Position numbers and translations under genes: made by a program. A stretch of DNA of 64,000 nt, from assembly GCA_015680685.1 (NCBI GenBank), contig MNCI01037953.1, positions 492,432 through 556,431 of the forward strand. Direction: 5' to 3'. This document shows, one piece after another, positions 34,735-46,120 of the stretch. A model generated the notes under the pieces. The model saw only the letters and a list, made by a program, of their open reading frames with translations. It did no database searches and had not been told where the DNA came from. This DNA is from Gnetum montanum. Taxonomy: Eukaryota > Streptophyta > Gnetopsida > Gnetales > Gnetaceae. How positions within the stretch are numbered: position 1 is the stretch's first letter; every line of letters starts with the position of its first letter.

Positions 34735-37700
34735 TCATGGGTTGTCTTTGTTTGCATCATCCTCGCTACTCGCCTATTCTTCATCTACTTGTGCATCATC
34801 CTCCCCTACATTGTCTTCTGCCAGTTCTTTATTCCCTCCTTCTACGATCCTTGCACCCTCATCTGGAGCTTGCATCATAAGAATGAAGTAGTCAGTTAGG
34901 GAAACAAATGAAAAATATAACATAGCATGAGCATTTACACAGTGAGGTGACTAACTTGAGAGGGGCCCGTGTCGGTCTCAAAGGGTATTTGGTCTAGACC
35001 AAGCCTAAGGCGATGCTAGACTTCCTCTGTCATGATATTCGTCCAACACCTATCACTAGGTTCAGCATTCGTAGCAGTGGCTCTCTCCCTTTCCACGCTC
35101 GTCCATCTTAGAGGTCCCCAAGAAAGGGAGGCGGTTACGGTCTCTCCTATAGGAAGGTCCACTTTCAAGTCAGGAGATTCTGTGACCTTTACCTGCTCTT
35201 TGAACTTAGCATAGGCTTCAGAAGCATCAATGGCATTCACAAATGCTTCATACATGAATGCCTCCATAGCGCATCTTTGTACATTTTTCAATGGGTGTCA
35301 TTCTCCAGCTTGTACAGGTGTTTGTGGTTTCTCTAGGTTCGCCCCCATTTGAAAATATTGGCGTTGATATCTTTCATGTCTTGACACTTCTAGGCTAGCA
35401 AGTCCATCTTCATTTACTGTTTGATTATTTCGTGAGTGGATTCAACGTTCTGACAAACGATAGTCCAAAATCTGGCATAATTATCTATAGCCTTGCGCCA
35501 GTCCTCAGCATCAGGGTTATGATTTACGAGGAACTCATTCCTCAACCTAAGATCCTCCACCTTAGCGACCAAGTCAGACTCTCTCTCCTCAACCCTTTGT
35601 ACCCATTTCCACAAGTCCTCTTTGACGTGCTTATAGTTCCACAAAGAGCATGCTGAGTGCAAGATGCACTTGTAAGCCTCATCGAATATGTGATGAGACA
35701 CCTCGATCACATCAAGTGAGAGTGTAGGCACGACGCCAACTTTCATAGGTCATGCCGGATCCCATTTTAGCTGAGAGGCTACCTTGACACAAAGAGTGTA
35801 GCAATCACGTTAGTATAGCAAAATCAACGAACTCAAAATTTTTTAGCGTAACAACATAAGGGCATTTAATACTACTACTTACCTGCATGAGGGTCCGCCT
35901 GCTGAAGGTGTTTGATCATGTCATTGACAAGTCCCTACACGAATGCAAACTTGTCAGGCATCTTGTCCCATCACTCTGCACGAATCTGAGGGGGCCCTAC
36001 AGCATCAACAGTAGCACCTGTTACATGACTAAGCATATCTGCAATGGCCAAAATGGACTACAATAAGGCAGACGTATCACTGAACTTACCAGCGTTCGGC
36101 TGTGATCTTTCTTCTTACTGATGCAAGATGATGGCGTTAGCCTTGGTGGAGGGCCCTGCCAAGTCCATACGAGCCCATTCCTCATGCACTGGTGCCTTTC
36201 CTTTTAGGAGACTAGTGTCTTTTCTATTCAAGGGAGGTTCTTCTTCATTGTAGAAGGCTCCCTAATGACAAGAGCCCTTGCCCTAGAAACAGGAGCTCCC
36301 TTATTTTTGACAGGGCCCCTTTCCTATGAAACTGCAGCCTCCGTATTGTCATTCGTCGTCCTTGTCTTAAGGGTCGACACTTCTTCATTGCCTTCTTCTT
36401 CTTCTTCTTCCTCTGTTAGCAAAGAATCATGTTTATGTCGGTCCGAAAGAAATTAGCTTAAAGTAGATGCTACGCTATGCTACACCACCTAGTGCAGCAT
36501 AGTGTAGCAAACAATAGCAAAGTAAGCATTACATGAAAGCGTTTACCAATGGGAGGTTGCGTCCTTTGTAGCTTAAGCTGTAGTCTTTGTCCCTCCTCTT
36601 CCTCCACCTAAAGGGTTTTCCTAGCTAGGGAAGGTCTCTTCCTTCACAACTCCTTAGGCATAGTCTTAGCTATTAGACATTCCCCCTACATCATGCTACC
36701 AGCTATAGTAGGGGGGTCTCTTCCATGCTATTCTAGCCACGAACATGAAGAGCCACCCAATCCTTGATCATTATAGACAATGACTTCTTGATTATTTCTG
36801 GGGCATCTTGGGCTTGTGTGGTCCAAAGGATTTGTCGAATCCATGGCTTGAAAATCTAGTTGCAATCTCGTATGGCCCAGACTCCATCCTCTTGAACCAC
36901 CAGAAAGTCTGCGAAGTGCTTCAGAAAACCTATGTAGAAGGCATAGTGTATGTTGTAGTAGGACTCTATTTTTTCACAGAGTCCCAAAATCTCAGCCTGC
37001 AAGCCCTTACATAGGAAGCTGGCCCAGTTGTAACAAGCCCCTTCCTCCATAACCTCCCACATTATCCAAGCCTGCTTGAGCACTAGGACCTTTCCTTGGG
37101 TAAGCAGTTGAGGGAATGTGTGGGCATAGAAGACCAGGTAAATCTCCATGGTGGGGCCATCCTTAAGCTTATCCATGGGGAGCCCTCTTCGCTCCTTAAT
37201 GAGTCCCAACCACTCCTTGATATCCTTCTTCAGAAGGGTCAACTCCTACTTGCGCTTCAAACCTATGGGAACATCATCGGCCGAAACACCGAATAGGTCC
37301 GTAAATAGCTGGCCATTGATTTCAATGACCACCCACACGACCTGTATGTGAGTGCGAAAACAACCTGCCCTCTTAGAGGAGTTGACCAGGGAAAGCATCT
37401 CGGCAGCCAAAATGCTCAGATTTGGGACCACAAACAGATCCATAAGCCCCACCTTTTGGATGTTCTTGACCAAGGAGTCTGGGGCCCCTTGGTCTAACCA
37501 ACACTGGCTCACTGCTACTTCACCATATATGAAGTAGATTTTTGCCCCCTACGTCTCGGCGGTTACCACCGTCACCTCCTGGGGCCTCTTCGCCTTTGCA
37601 AGAATTTTCACAAAACACACTTAGCATGACGATGGAATAAATACAAAGATTGCAAAAAAACTTGAGCACACGACACTTACTGTTTGACCCACCGGGTCTA

Positions 37701-39150
37701 TATGGTAGCAGGAATAGCAGGAGTTCAACCAGAGCTTCTTCAATCATGATCGACTTGAAGGGTTCTGCCCACTCCTTATCCAACCAACCCTGCTCCTTAC
37801 ACTGATTGTAGGGAACATAAAACATGCTTGGGTAGGTATGGTATTCTCCCCTGCACTGACTGATCACAACCACCCTCAAGTTCTTGGCAGAAGAGAACTC
37901 TTGTAGGGCTAGCTGTGCTGTAGCCAAAAAACTTGATTGGTCATGAACCCCATCATCATTGATAAAAGCTTGGTGACAAATACACATTGTTAGCATTTGG
38001 TCGATATGGCCAGCATTGCATAACACAGCGAAGCCAGGTTGCAAAACTCACCTACCAGCACAATAGACAATCCCCTATAGATTTTGAAAGCATGTCACCA
38101 TGTAACGTGCGAGGAACAATGTCTTGTACTAGTGGTAGCAGCTATATTCAGGCATGTCCTAGATCCAAGCTAAATGCCTTAACCCTGTTGAGTGTTGGTT
38201 GGATCCCTCTCCCTACCTGCTCATGATTGCCCCATCGATAAAAAATTGTAGAATGCCCCGACTTGCCCTAGGCAACATGGCTTCTGTTATACCGAATGCC
38301 TCCTCCTCCTCTAGGGAAGACCAAAAGATCACACTAAAGTGGTCGAGAAGGAATTGCAAGAAGTCCCGTGCCCCTGCTCTGAACTAGACACCTCGCTCTC
38401 CTATACGTATCTGGGGAGAAGGAGCATTGGCCACAGGTCTGCTCATATGGCACAGGACCCCTCTAATGTCCAAAATGATTAGCCTGGGCCTTGGCCCCAT
38501 CCTACACGACACAATCAGCGAATGTTAGCATCATACTTAGAAGAAATAGATGTGCAACATAGCAACATCTAGCAGTGCATGTATATAGCGTAGCATAACC
38601 CTCCACCCGTACATAGTGTAGCAAGGGCGTGAAAGCCTAGCGTAGCAAGAACATGTGAATAAGCCTAGCATAGCAACAAAACAATTGACAACATGCTCTA
38701 ATAAAACATGTGTCATGTTGTCGCATCACACATGACCTAGCCCTCCCAACGGTTTTACGTTATGGCATGCTAGGGTCAAGCAACTTAAACTGCCCTAGCC
38801 CCTACAGTTATGACAACCATGGCGGTGGCGGTTTCAGCGGCCTTGCATGCAACCACGACGTAACGTTTAAGCATCTGCCACGACCAAAATGGCGATAGCA
38901 ACGATGCAAAGGCTAAAATAATGCGACGACGAAAAACACAGGTAGCCAAAGAATGGATGCAAAACAAATAATACGCAAAACAAGAGCAGAGAACAATAGA
39001 AAGAGCAAAACGAAAAAGTGAAGAAGACATAGTAACCTATTGGGTCAATGGTGTGCTCTTCCGTGTCACAACGCATGCTTGCGACGCATGCCCCAGAGTC
39101 TTCTTTGCCTTCTCAACCTTTTCAAGTGCCATATGAGTCTTAGGAGCCAT
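34735..39150 (-). pseudogene. Antisense multi-exon accessory gene of element G (HAD/FCP1-like)
   Basis: Start ATG at 39150-39148 (MAPKTHMALEKVEKAKKTLG). The gene continues through several exons to TGA at 34735-34737. Exon order seen: short N-terminal exon to ~39030; FCP1-like exon 38502-38056; exon from 37968 (FINDDGVHDQ) to ~37681; a helical exon from ~37600 to ~36700 (VTVVTAE, KKDIKEWLGLIKE, VLVLKQAWIMWEVMEEG); an acidic exon near 36420 (TEEEEEEGNEEV); a coiled exon 35750-34950 (VAKVEDLRLRNEFLVNH, NAIDASEAYAKFKEQVKV); an acidic tail exon (~34870-34735). Junctions such as ctg|gtaggtgagt and caccaag|c are plausible. The same exon series occurs in element D at 59.3-63.9 kb. Stops (mostly TAG) show it is dead. 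Confidence 0.7.
38056..38502 (-). pseudogene. FCP1/NIF-like HAD domain exon of the antisense gene
   Basis: The exon encodes PRLIILDIRGVLCH, then a TAG-interrupted stretch and FRAGARDFLQFLLDHFSVIF followed by WSS, then LPRASRGILQFFIDGA. This matches the start of FCP1/NLI-interacting-factor HAD domains: hydrophobic strand plus nucleophile Asp, then the R-x-G-x3-F-L block ending in W-S-S. Known enzymes need DxDx(T/V); here it reads DIRGV, so the second Asp is absent, as in some plant relatives. A regulatory or binding role rather than phosphatase activity is inferred for the intact ancestor. Confidence 0.65.
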
Positions 39151-39301
39151 TGACTTGCTTGTGGATTTACACTTCTCGCTGTAAAAACTCACCGTACTAG
39201 TTGATTAACATAATTGCTTCGCGCTCTGAAATCGCCTTGTGCTCCGATGTGGGCTCTACACTCTTATAGTGGAAATGGAAAAATTGCTAGGGTTTAATCC
39301 C

Positions 39302-39309
39302 TATTTATG
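39302..39309 (-). promoter_or_regulatory. TATA box of the antisense gene in element G
   Basis: The minus strand reads ccataaatagggattaaacc. The core lies 152 bases upstream of the ATG at 39150. Element D has gtataaataggggtttaccc 140 bases upstream of its ATG. Position and context are conserved, supporting an internal antisense promoter. Confidence 0.65.
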
Positions 39310-39492
39310 GCTGTAATGACAAGATGGGAAAAATTACCTCTCTCTCTCTCCAATTAATGTGGGGTGCGCCATACAACATAGCATGCTCACCACGACACCG
39401 TATCACTATTAGCATTAAAGCCTTTACACGCTTCAAGCCAGCTACTTGACTTCCCAAAAACAAAAAAAATAATATATTTGTTTTTGATTAAG

Positions 39493-39995
39493 GGTCCAAA
39501 AAGACCTTAAACTAGTAATCCTAACAATTGCAATACAACAGGTTCAAAAAGACCTTAAACTAGCATTCCTAGCATAGTTGCACCTCTAACGGTCTGAAAA
39601 GACCCTAAACTAGTAGTTTCGACCTGTTACATTAGCGGTCCACAATGACATTAAACTAACAACACCACATGCTTACATGGGCAATTTTTCGTATCTTATT
39701 CCACATTGGTGGCATGGTAATTTCTAGTGGTTTTGTGTTCTCATGTCTGCAATTCGTACTTTTACATTAATGATTTGGTATTTCTCATACTCGAAGTTTC
39801 CCGTTTTGCGTACAATTATTTTGCATGTTAATATTTTTCATGTCACAATTTGGTAGTCCGAAACGACATTAAACTAGCAGTTTGGGCACTTGCATATTGA
39901 CAGTCGCATAGCTTCACACTTTATATCAGCATTTTTACACCTTAGCAGTTCTACGCTCTTGTGCCTTGGTGGTCCACCACCACCCTAAACTGGCA
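39493..39995 (+). repeat. Stem-loop repeat array 2 (6 units)
   Basis: Units at ~39493, 39541, 39591, 39637, 39855 and 39970 read like ggtctgaaaagaccctaaac plus tagta. The stem is GGTC-N6-GACC or GTC-N6-GAC, followed by ttaaactagca. The array lies between the antisense promoter and RT. Confidence 0.8.
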
Positions 39996-40085
39996 AACTT
40001 GCAATCTTTACATTATCCCACTTCGCAAGTTGCATCTCGTCGCTACTTTGCAAATTTTCGTTACACACCATCTCTGCCGATAGAC

Positions 40086-40209
40086 GCTTCTTAACCAGGC
40101 TTTCATCTTATGATGGTAGGTCAAGTAAGAGATGGGAATCCATCATNTGCTTCTTAACCAGGCTTTCATCTTATGATGGCAGGTCAAGTAAGAGATGGGA
40201 ATCCATCAT
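40086..40209. repeat. 61-bp near-exact direct repeat around a single N (assembly join)
   Basis: Bases 40086-40146 and 40149-40209 differ at one position (ggtagg versus ggcagg) and flank N at 40147. As at 11804, this looks like two overlapping contig ends. It lies between stem-loop array 2 and RT, so the join should be verified before reading element G as continuous. Confidence 0.88.
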
Positions 40210-41030
40210 GATCTTTCCACACCTTTAACGTTAGTAGGGCCACAGGGCAAGCTCATGAGACAGTTGAACCCCGACATGATCGACTGGGGGTTGACCACAA
40301 CTAGCACTATAGTAGCCGTAGAAGCATCCCCAGATTGGCCCAAGCATCTAGTCCAAGCCCTAGAATTAGAGGCCGGGGATGTAACCGAGGACCCTCTCAT
40401 CGAGACGCCCATAACCACATCAAAAGGGGAGGTGAAAATGTTAGGACTTAACTCCCTCCTAGACACACCAACACACAAAAGTGTAGCTAAGATTCTGCAA
40501 GACAACATCGATGTCTTCGCATGGCCGTACAACGACATGCTGGGTCTGGATCTGCGGCTGATTCAGCACAACATAGTCCTAGACCCACACATGAAGGTAG
40601 TCAAGCAGAAGGCTCACAAAGTTAAGCCAGAAATCACACTAGCCGTGAGGGATGAAATCACCAAGCTATACCAAGAAGGTTTCATTCACAATGTTGACTA
40701 TTCAGAGTGGGTGTACAACATCATCATAGTTTCAAAGAAAATGGGAGGAATACGGATCTGTATAGACTTTCGGAACTTGAATAAGGCAAAAATCAAGGAC
40801 AACTTCCCACTTCCAAGCATTGATTAGCTCATCGATAGCACGGCTAGCCATGCTCTACTATCCTTCATGGATGGTTTCTCTGGATACAACCAAATCTACA
40901 TTAACCCAGAGCACCAGCTGCCAACAACCTTCATGACCCCATGGGGAACCTTATGCTATACCATGATGTCATTTGGGCTAAAGAATGCTGGAGCAACCTA
41001 CTCTCACACCTCCCAACTGTGCATCCACCA
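40195..41030 (+). pseudogene. Element G reverse transcriptase, 3' half deleted
   Basis: A 210-codon open frame holds the RT connector (DNIDVFAWPYNDMLGLD) and finger residues (GGIRICIDFRNLNKAKIKDN). After TAG at 40826, where element D has Gln, it continues with LLSFMDGFSGYNQIYINPEH and MTPWGTLCYTMMSFGLKNAG. The first catalytic Asp is present (FMDGFSGY). The sequence then jumps straight to RNase H at ~41030, removing about 130 residues with the YxDD box and thumb. Element D keeps that part. Confidence 0.8.
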
Positions 41031-41365
41031 GAAAGGGATAAACCCTCTTTGTCTACCTCACCACCTCCAACACATTTGTCGCGACATTGCTATGTTAGAA
41101 GCGAGACAAAGGTTCTAAGATACCAGTGTATTATCTGAGTCATGCATTAATAGTGCATGAGGCGAACTATAATGAAGTGGAGAGGAATTGCTTGACCTTA
41201 GTGTTCGCATTAAAAAGGTGGTAGCATTACCTATTCCACAGTATGACCAACATCATTTGCAAAAGCAATATACTCTGGGCTATCACTAACAACTTATATG
41301 AAAGTAGCAGAATAGCCCGATGGAAAGCAATAAATATGGAGTTTGATTTATGCTATATAAGTTAA
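41031..41365 (+). pseudogene. Element G RNase H
   Basis: In frame 2, PVYYLSHALIVHEANYNEVE then LTLVFALKRW and RIARWKAINMEFDLCYIS match the C-terminal two thirds of the gypsy RNase H. Its N-terminal strand and first Asp went with the RT deletion. A TAG replaces Arg/Gln after KRW and a TAA follows the domain. Confidence 0.65.
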
Positions 41366-41990
41366 TTGTCGACAAAGGGTCAAGCCATAGCGACCCAACT
41401 CACGACCTCACCAGTCGATGACCAGGAAACCATAGACCCCGAATTCCTAGACAAATATGTTAGCAATGTCAACATCGCCCTGTTGCATTTCAAAGCCACC
41501 TTACATTTTGACGACGCTTCAACCGCACGAGGAGGTAGCGCCGCTACCATAATCACGTTCTTCTCTAGGGAAATGCATCCATCTGCTTATTGATTTGCGT
41601 TCCCTTGCACCAACAATGTGGCAGAATACAAGGGGCTACTTAGAGGCCTCTTAACTGCCTGAGCACTGCACATACAACACATGGAAATCTGGGGAGATTC
41701 ACAACTAGTCGTGAATCAAATCACCAAGGTCTATGCTTGCAAAGCTACATACCTACAACCCTACTATGACCTAGCAAAGATATTTCTTAAGCAATTTGCA
41801 ACCACAGATGTGCAACACGTGCCACATGATGAAAACACCATGGCAGATACATTAGCTACCCTTGTGTTAAAAATTCCATCACATTCCCTGGCAAACCTGC
41901 CAACCTCGATTATAGAATGCACAGAGCCTATCACTCAAGTGGAACATGTGGCATCTGTCAGTGTTGTGGATACCCAAGAGTGGTATGCCA
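41366..41990 (+). pseudogene. Element G second RNase H domain (Tat hallmark)
   Basis: ATLHFDDASTARGGSAATII, NNVAEYKGLLRGLL, HMEIWGDSQLVVNQITKVYA and HVPHDENTMADTLATL carry Asp, Glu, Asp and Asp in RNase H order, immediately after the ordinary RNase H. An additional RNase H before integrase is characteristic of Tat-lineage Ty3/gypsy elements. TGA at ~41592 and at ~41661 interrupt it. All four acidic residues remain, unlike element D. Confidence 0.75.
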
Positions 41991-43222
41991 ACATTAAAAC
42001 TTATCTATAGCACGGTGAACCCCCAGGTGAATTGACATTTGCCCAAAGAGATGCAATTCATAAGCATGCCCTGCAATACGTGCTCATGGGAAATGATGCC
42101 CTGCGTTGACGCTAGTATGATGGAATATTGCTAGCATGCGTGGGTGGCGAGCAAGGGCAAAAGGTAGTTAATGAAGTACATGAGGGGCTGTGCGGTGGAC
42201 ATATAACACCCAGGGCTATGATTGCCAAAATCAGATGCCTAGGGTACTACTAGCCCCACATGGAATGTAACTACCTATCAAAAGTCAAAACTTGTGACAT
42301 GTGCCAGAGATACACAAACCTCATACACGTCTCGCCTATAGACCTACACCCAACGCAAATCACGTGGCCCCTCCAACGATGGGGATTAGACCTCATAGGG
42401 CCTATCACACCTATGTCCTCCGCAAGGCATAGCTTCATTATCATTACCACTAAGTATTTTACCAAGTGGGTGGAAGCTATTTCCTTGAGGAAGATGACAT
42501 CTCAGCAAATCTGCCATTTCATCCTTGACAACATCGTAACAAGGTTTGGGCTTCCAATGACTATTGTGATCGACAATGGACCACAATTCAGCAGTACAGA
42601 AACCCGAACCTTCTATAGTAATCTAGGCATTAAACAATCATTTTCTTCCCCTTATTAACCAAAGGAGAACAGGCAAGCGGAGGCTATAAAAAAGTCCATC
42701 ATCAACTTGCTAAAGCGGATGCTTAACAATAGCAACAGGCGGTGGCACCAACATATCCTCTACGTCCTCTGGGCCTACAGAACGACGTGAAGAACTACAA
42801 CAAGTAAGACCCCTTATAGTATTGTTTACAAATCTGAAGCTGTATTTCCTCTTAAGTTGTAGGTACCATCACTCCAGATGATCCTCGTGGATGCCATGAG
42901 TGAAGCCCAGAACAACGAGTCGCGAACCATCAACCTCGACTCAGTGGAGGAGGAGCACGCATAGAAGCTGAGAAGCATCGAGCAGTACCAAAGCAAGCAG
43001 AAGCAGAAGCACCATGTAAAATCACATTGACAACCAATGCAAAAGGGAGACCTTGTCCTCAAGGATGTCCATGAGCAGATGAGAAAATTCTCAACCAACT
43101 AGGAAGGTCCTTATGTGGTCACTAAAGCCTTCAGAAATGGAGCCTTCAAGATGGCGGACATGGACGATAACGAGTTCGCCAACCCAGTGAATCACTCATA
43201 TCTCAAGCTGTACTATGTCTGA
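41991..43222 (+). pseudogene. Element G integrase
   Basis: It holds the zinc-binding part (GLCGGHITPRAMIAKIR, then VKTCDMCQRYTN), the core with Asp in RWGLDLIGPI, Asp in TIVIDNGPQF and Glu in NRQAEAIKKSI, then the C-terminal domain (QKGDLVLKDVH, GPYVVTKAFRNGAFKMADMD) ending at TGA 43220-43222. Stops at 42008, 42251, 42656, 42790, 42861, 42962, 43028 and 43099 break it; most sit where element D or the family has Gln or Trp. The catalytic triad is intact. Confidence 0.8.
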
Positions 43223-43245
43223 AGCACAATAGCAACAACCAACAC

Positions 43246-43431
43246 CGTCCGCTACGACAATAAACTGGCAATCACACCAAGTAGCGTCCGCAATGACGAT
43301 AAACTATTGGCATCGAGTAGTGTCCGCTACGACGTTAAACTGGAAGCAATCGTTCACTACGACCTTAAACTGGCATGTACGGTCCACTGGGACGTTAAAC
43401 CAACACATGGTCTACCAAGACCTTAAAATGG
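43246..43431 (+). repeat. Stem-loop repeat array 3 (6 units)
   Basis: Right after the integrase stop come units such as gtccgctacgacaataaact, gtccgctacgacgttaaact, gttcactacgaccttaaact and ggtctaccaagaccttaaaa. They have the same stem (GTC-N6-GAC) and downstream TTAAACTGGCA box as the other arrays. Confidence 0.8.
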
Positions 43432-44435
43432 GTTCGCGTCGCATCCACAGCATGCATCTATACCGAGTACGCATCAGCCAAGCATGCACGATGCTGACGT
43501 ATGGATGGGACATTGCAGCTCTGGAACATGGTTCATGATGCACTGAGAACATGGTCTAGAACACATACGACATCGCCACCCTTGGCATCATGCTGATCCT
43601 TTGAAGATGTTGTATGGAATTATACTGGCCCTTCAAACCTACCATCGCCATAGCCCATTGCCCTAACGGTGGTTCCTGGGCTAGTTCCCACATTTGGAGT
43701 TCCAGCAGTATTGTGGCCCAGCCACAATATTGTTACTCTCTAGACCCCTGCCAACGCCTTGGCTCACATGATGTTTAGCTATGTGGTAGCTGATCCCATA
43801 GCTGAACTGAGAATGTATGCCTTTAGAAGGAATTCCAGAACATTCGCACCTGCAACAACTCCTTGTGCCTCAAAGACCATCTCCCCTGCGCTAGTGCTGT
43901 CAAGGCCACTTCTAGCCTTCCTGCTTTCGACATCGTACACTAGCAATGATGTCCAATAGCTTCAACAACGCCAGCAGCCAGCAAGACCTTTTCCCCCACA
44001 AGCACATCTTGCGACAGCAGCAAATGCTATAGTGTCGTGAAGCGAGTGCCTCGGCTAGCTTAGCTACTTCAAACTGTAAATTCCATGACATGCGTAATGC
44101 AACTTGCCATGTGGAAAGAATTTGTAGGCAAGTCAAAACCCTTCATGGATGTAACGCAACTCATCTTGCGAAGGAAACACCTGTCCTACGAGAGGTTGAA
44201 GAATAATGCTAGCCAAGGATGAAAATGCAGATGAGTCCCTCAGAGCACTCTGATGAGGGACTCTACTAAACATCATCTTTGCTCTTTGCCTTAACCTCTA
44301 CAAAACCAATGAAACACTCTCAAGTGCAACCAAGCAACATCTCGACACTCACCAAGCGACAACCATAGCATTTTTCCTGTAGTGGTATTTTAAATTCTTT
44401 GTCAACATATCTCGAGCCCGTCCTCCATACGTCAA
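43432..44435 (+). other. Element G 3' non-coding region
   Basis: No gene. It includes a conserved phrase, atggatgtaacgcaactcat at ~44144, that recurs on the minus strand in element D at 53960-54035. Confidence 0.6.
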
Positions 44436-44449
44436 CAAAGAGGGGCTAA
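44436..44449 (+). other. Polypurine tract of element G
   Basis: acaaagaggggcta immediately before the 3' LTR. Element D has the same tract (gacaaagaggggctag) before its LTR on the minus strand. Confidence 0.85.
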
Positions 44450-46120
44450 TGAAACACCTTACAAAAATTCGAAGTCATGCTTTCTTCACTAGGCCTTGCA
44501 ATTCACGCAGCACCACAATAGTTCTTTAGGAGGAGAACATTCTGAGTTTAGGCCGACTAGTTCAGAAAATTTTCTGCTTTAGATGAAAATAGGATTTATA
44601 GGTCATCCTGCCTACCTACCTAAGTAGTGTGTTGAGCCAAAAACCTACTCAGAAATGATGTACGGATTTTGCAGCAACATTCTGGATGCACAAAATAGTT
44701 CGACAAGTTTTCTAATTCACGAAGTCTACTATGCTACGCTATGCCTCACTGTGTAGCATAGAAAGCTTCAGAAGATGATTGCAAAATGAAGTGCGACACT
44801 ACGCTACACTATGTAACATAGCGTAGCATGGCAACAGCTTCACAGCCAGTCCCCACACCCAATTTCAAGTCCTTCAACAATGTCTCTTTCCATCAGGAAG
44901 TAGTAGATAATGTCTGCTACTATGCTACATTGAGCTACATGGCACAACAAGGCGTATTAATCCTGCGAAAGAGATAGACGACAGCTCAAAGGGTGGAATC
45001 AGCAAGTTTGCAAGTCTTGTGAAAGAAACGTTCGCAAATCGACAAAGTTTTTGCAACTAAGGCCAGTTGCTATGCTACGCTACATAGCGTAGCATAGTGT
45101 AGCAAGCATGCAACACAGAATGCACAACAAGATGCTACGCTATGCCAAGCATGCTACGTTACAAGGCACTACAGGGCATGTGGGTGGTTGTGTGACATCA
45201 ATGCACTTCACCTAATTGGACCATTAGCACACGTCTCTAGATGCTGACAGGGAAATTACGGCATTGCAAGCTCATAGTTACAGCATAAAAGGCTTACATT
45301 ACAACGGTCTTGCAGGTCCAACGGTCATACATGCCATGTGTGGTGCCAGTAAGTCAATGTGGGCCCAGGGCACGTGGCATCCAAATCGCCCCTTTCACGT
45401 GCCCTTTAGCCCTATAAATACCCCAACAAGCAGCATTCAAAAGGTCGGTTGGAATTTCTTACAAAGGGCAGCATTCAAAGTGTTCAGAATTTTCCAACAA
45501 GCAGCATTCAAAAGATGGAAGATTTTCTGGATTCTTTGACTTTTCCTCTCTCTGCCACTCAAGTTCTCTTTCCGGCACATTGTAACATCAAGCATTGTAA
45601 TCTTTCTGTTTGACACTACAAACAGTAGCATTTTTAGCTAGCATTTTATTCCATCCCCTTTCTACCATCTTGGTAGAATCCTTGCATTGTCAGTGCCCAC
45701 GGCCACGCCCAAGCGCACAACCTATTTTGCTCCACACGTCTTGGTTACCCTTGAGATCTCTGCACTTCGTCACGCCATGCAACCGACTGTATCCACCTTG
45801 ACAGAGCAAGATTGTAGCTTCAGAGCAGTGCATTTTTTAACCGCATTTTACTTTGTTTTCTTACTTATTGCCGTGTGTTGCATTATTTTCTACTTTATTT
45901 ACTTTCAAGCATTACTTCACATTTTCATTCTTGCTTTCAAACCATATGTTGCAAAAGGCTATATAGACACTGATTAAGTCCCTGTCTGATCAACCAGAAC
46001 GTTCAGGGTGCCCCGTATCTGCACACACCCAGCACGACCCTCCCGTGGGTACGGGGTTGAAACTGTCGTGCTCGCCGACCCCTTAGTGTTTTCCAGCCAC
46101 CAACATTTTTGGTCGTTACA
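44450..46120 (+). repeat. 3' LTR of element G
   Basis: It starts TGAAACACC and ends ggtcgttaCA, followed by the GAAGG duplication. It is collinear with the 5' LTR, including the TATA box near 45412 and the decayed palindrome gctacactatgtaacatagc at 44803-44827. Confidence 0.9.

Larger units (their letters stand above)
28063..46120 (+). mobile_element. Element G: ~18 kb Tat-lineage LTR retrotransposon
   Basis: It is bounded by 1676- and 1671-base LTRs and a GAAGG target duplication. Internal order on the plus strand: leader repeats, gag, protease, stem-loop repeats, a multi-exon gene on the minus strand, stem-loop repeats, RT, RNase H, second RNase H, integrase, stem-loop repeats, 3' non-coding, polypurine tract. 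The gag finger type and the extra RNase H place it in the Tat lineage. LTRs differ at about 20 of the first ~125 positions by my count, mostly transitions, so the insertion is old. All coding parts are broken. It sits in the tail of element C. Confidence 0.85.
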
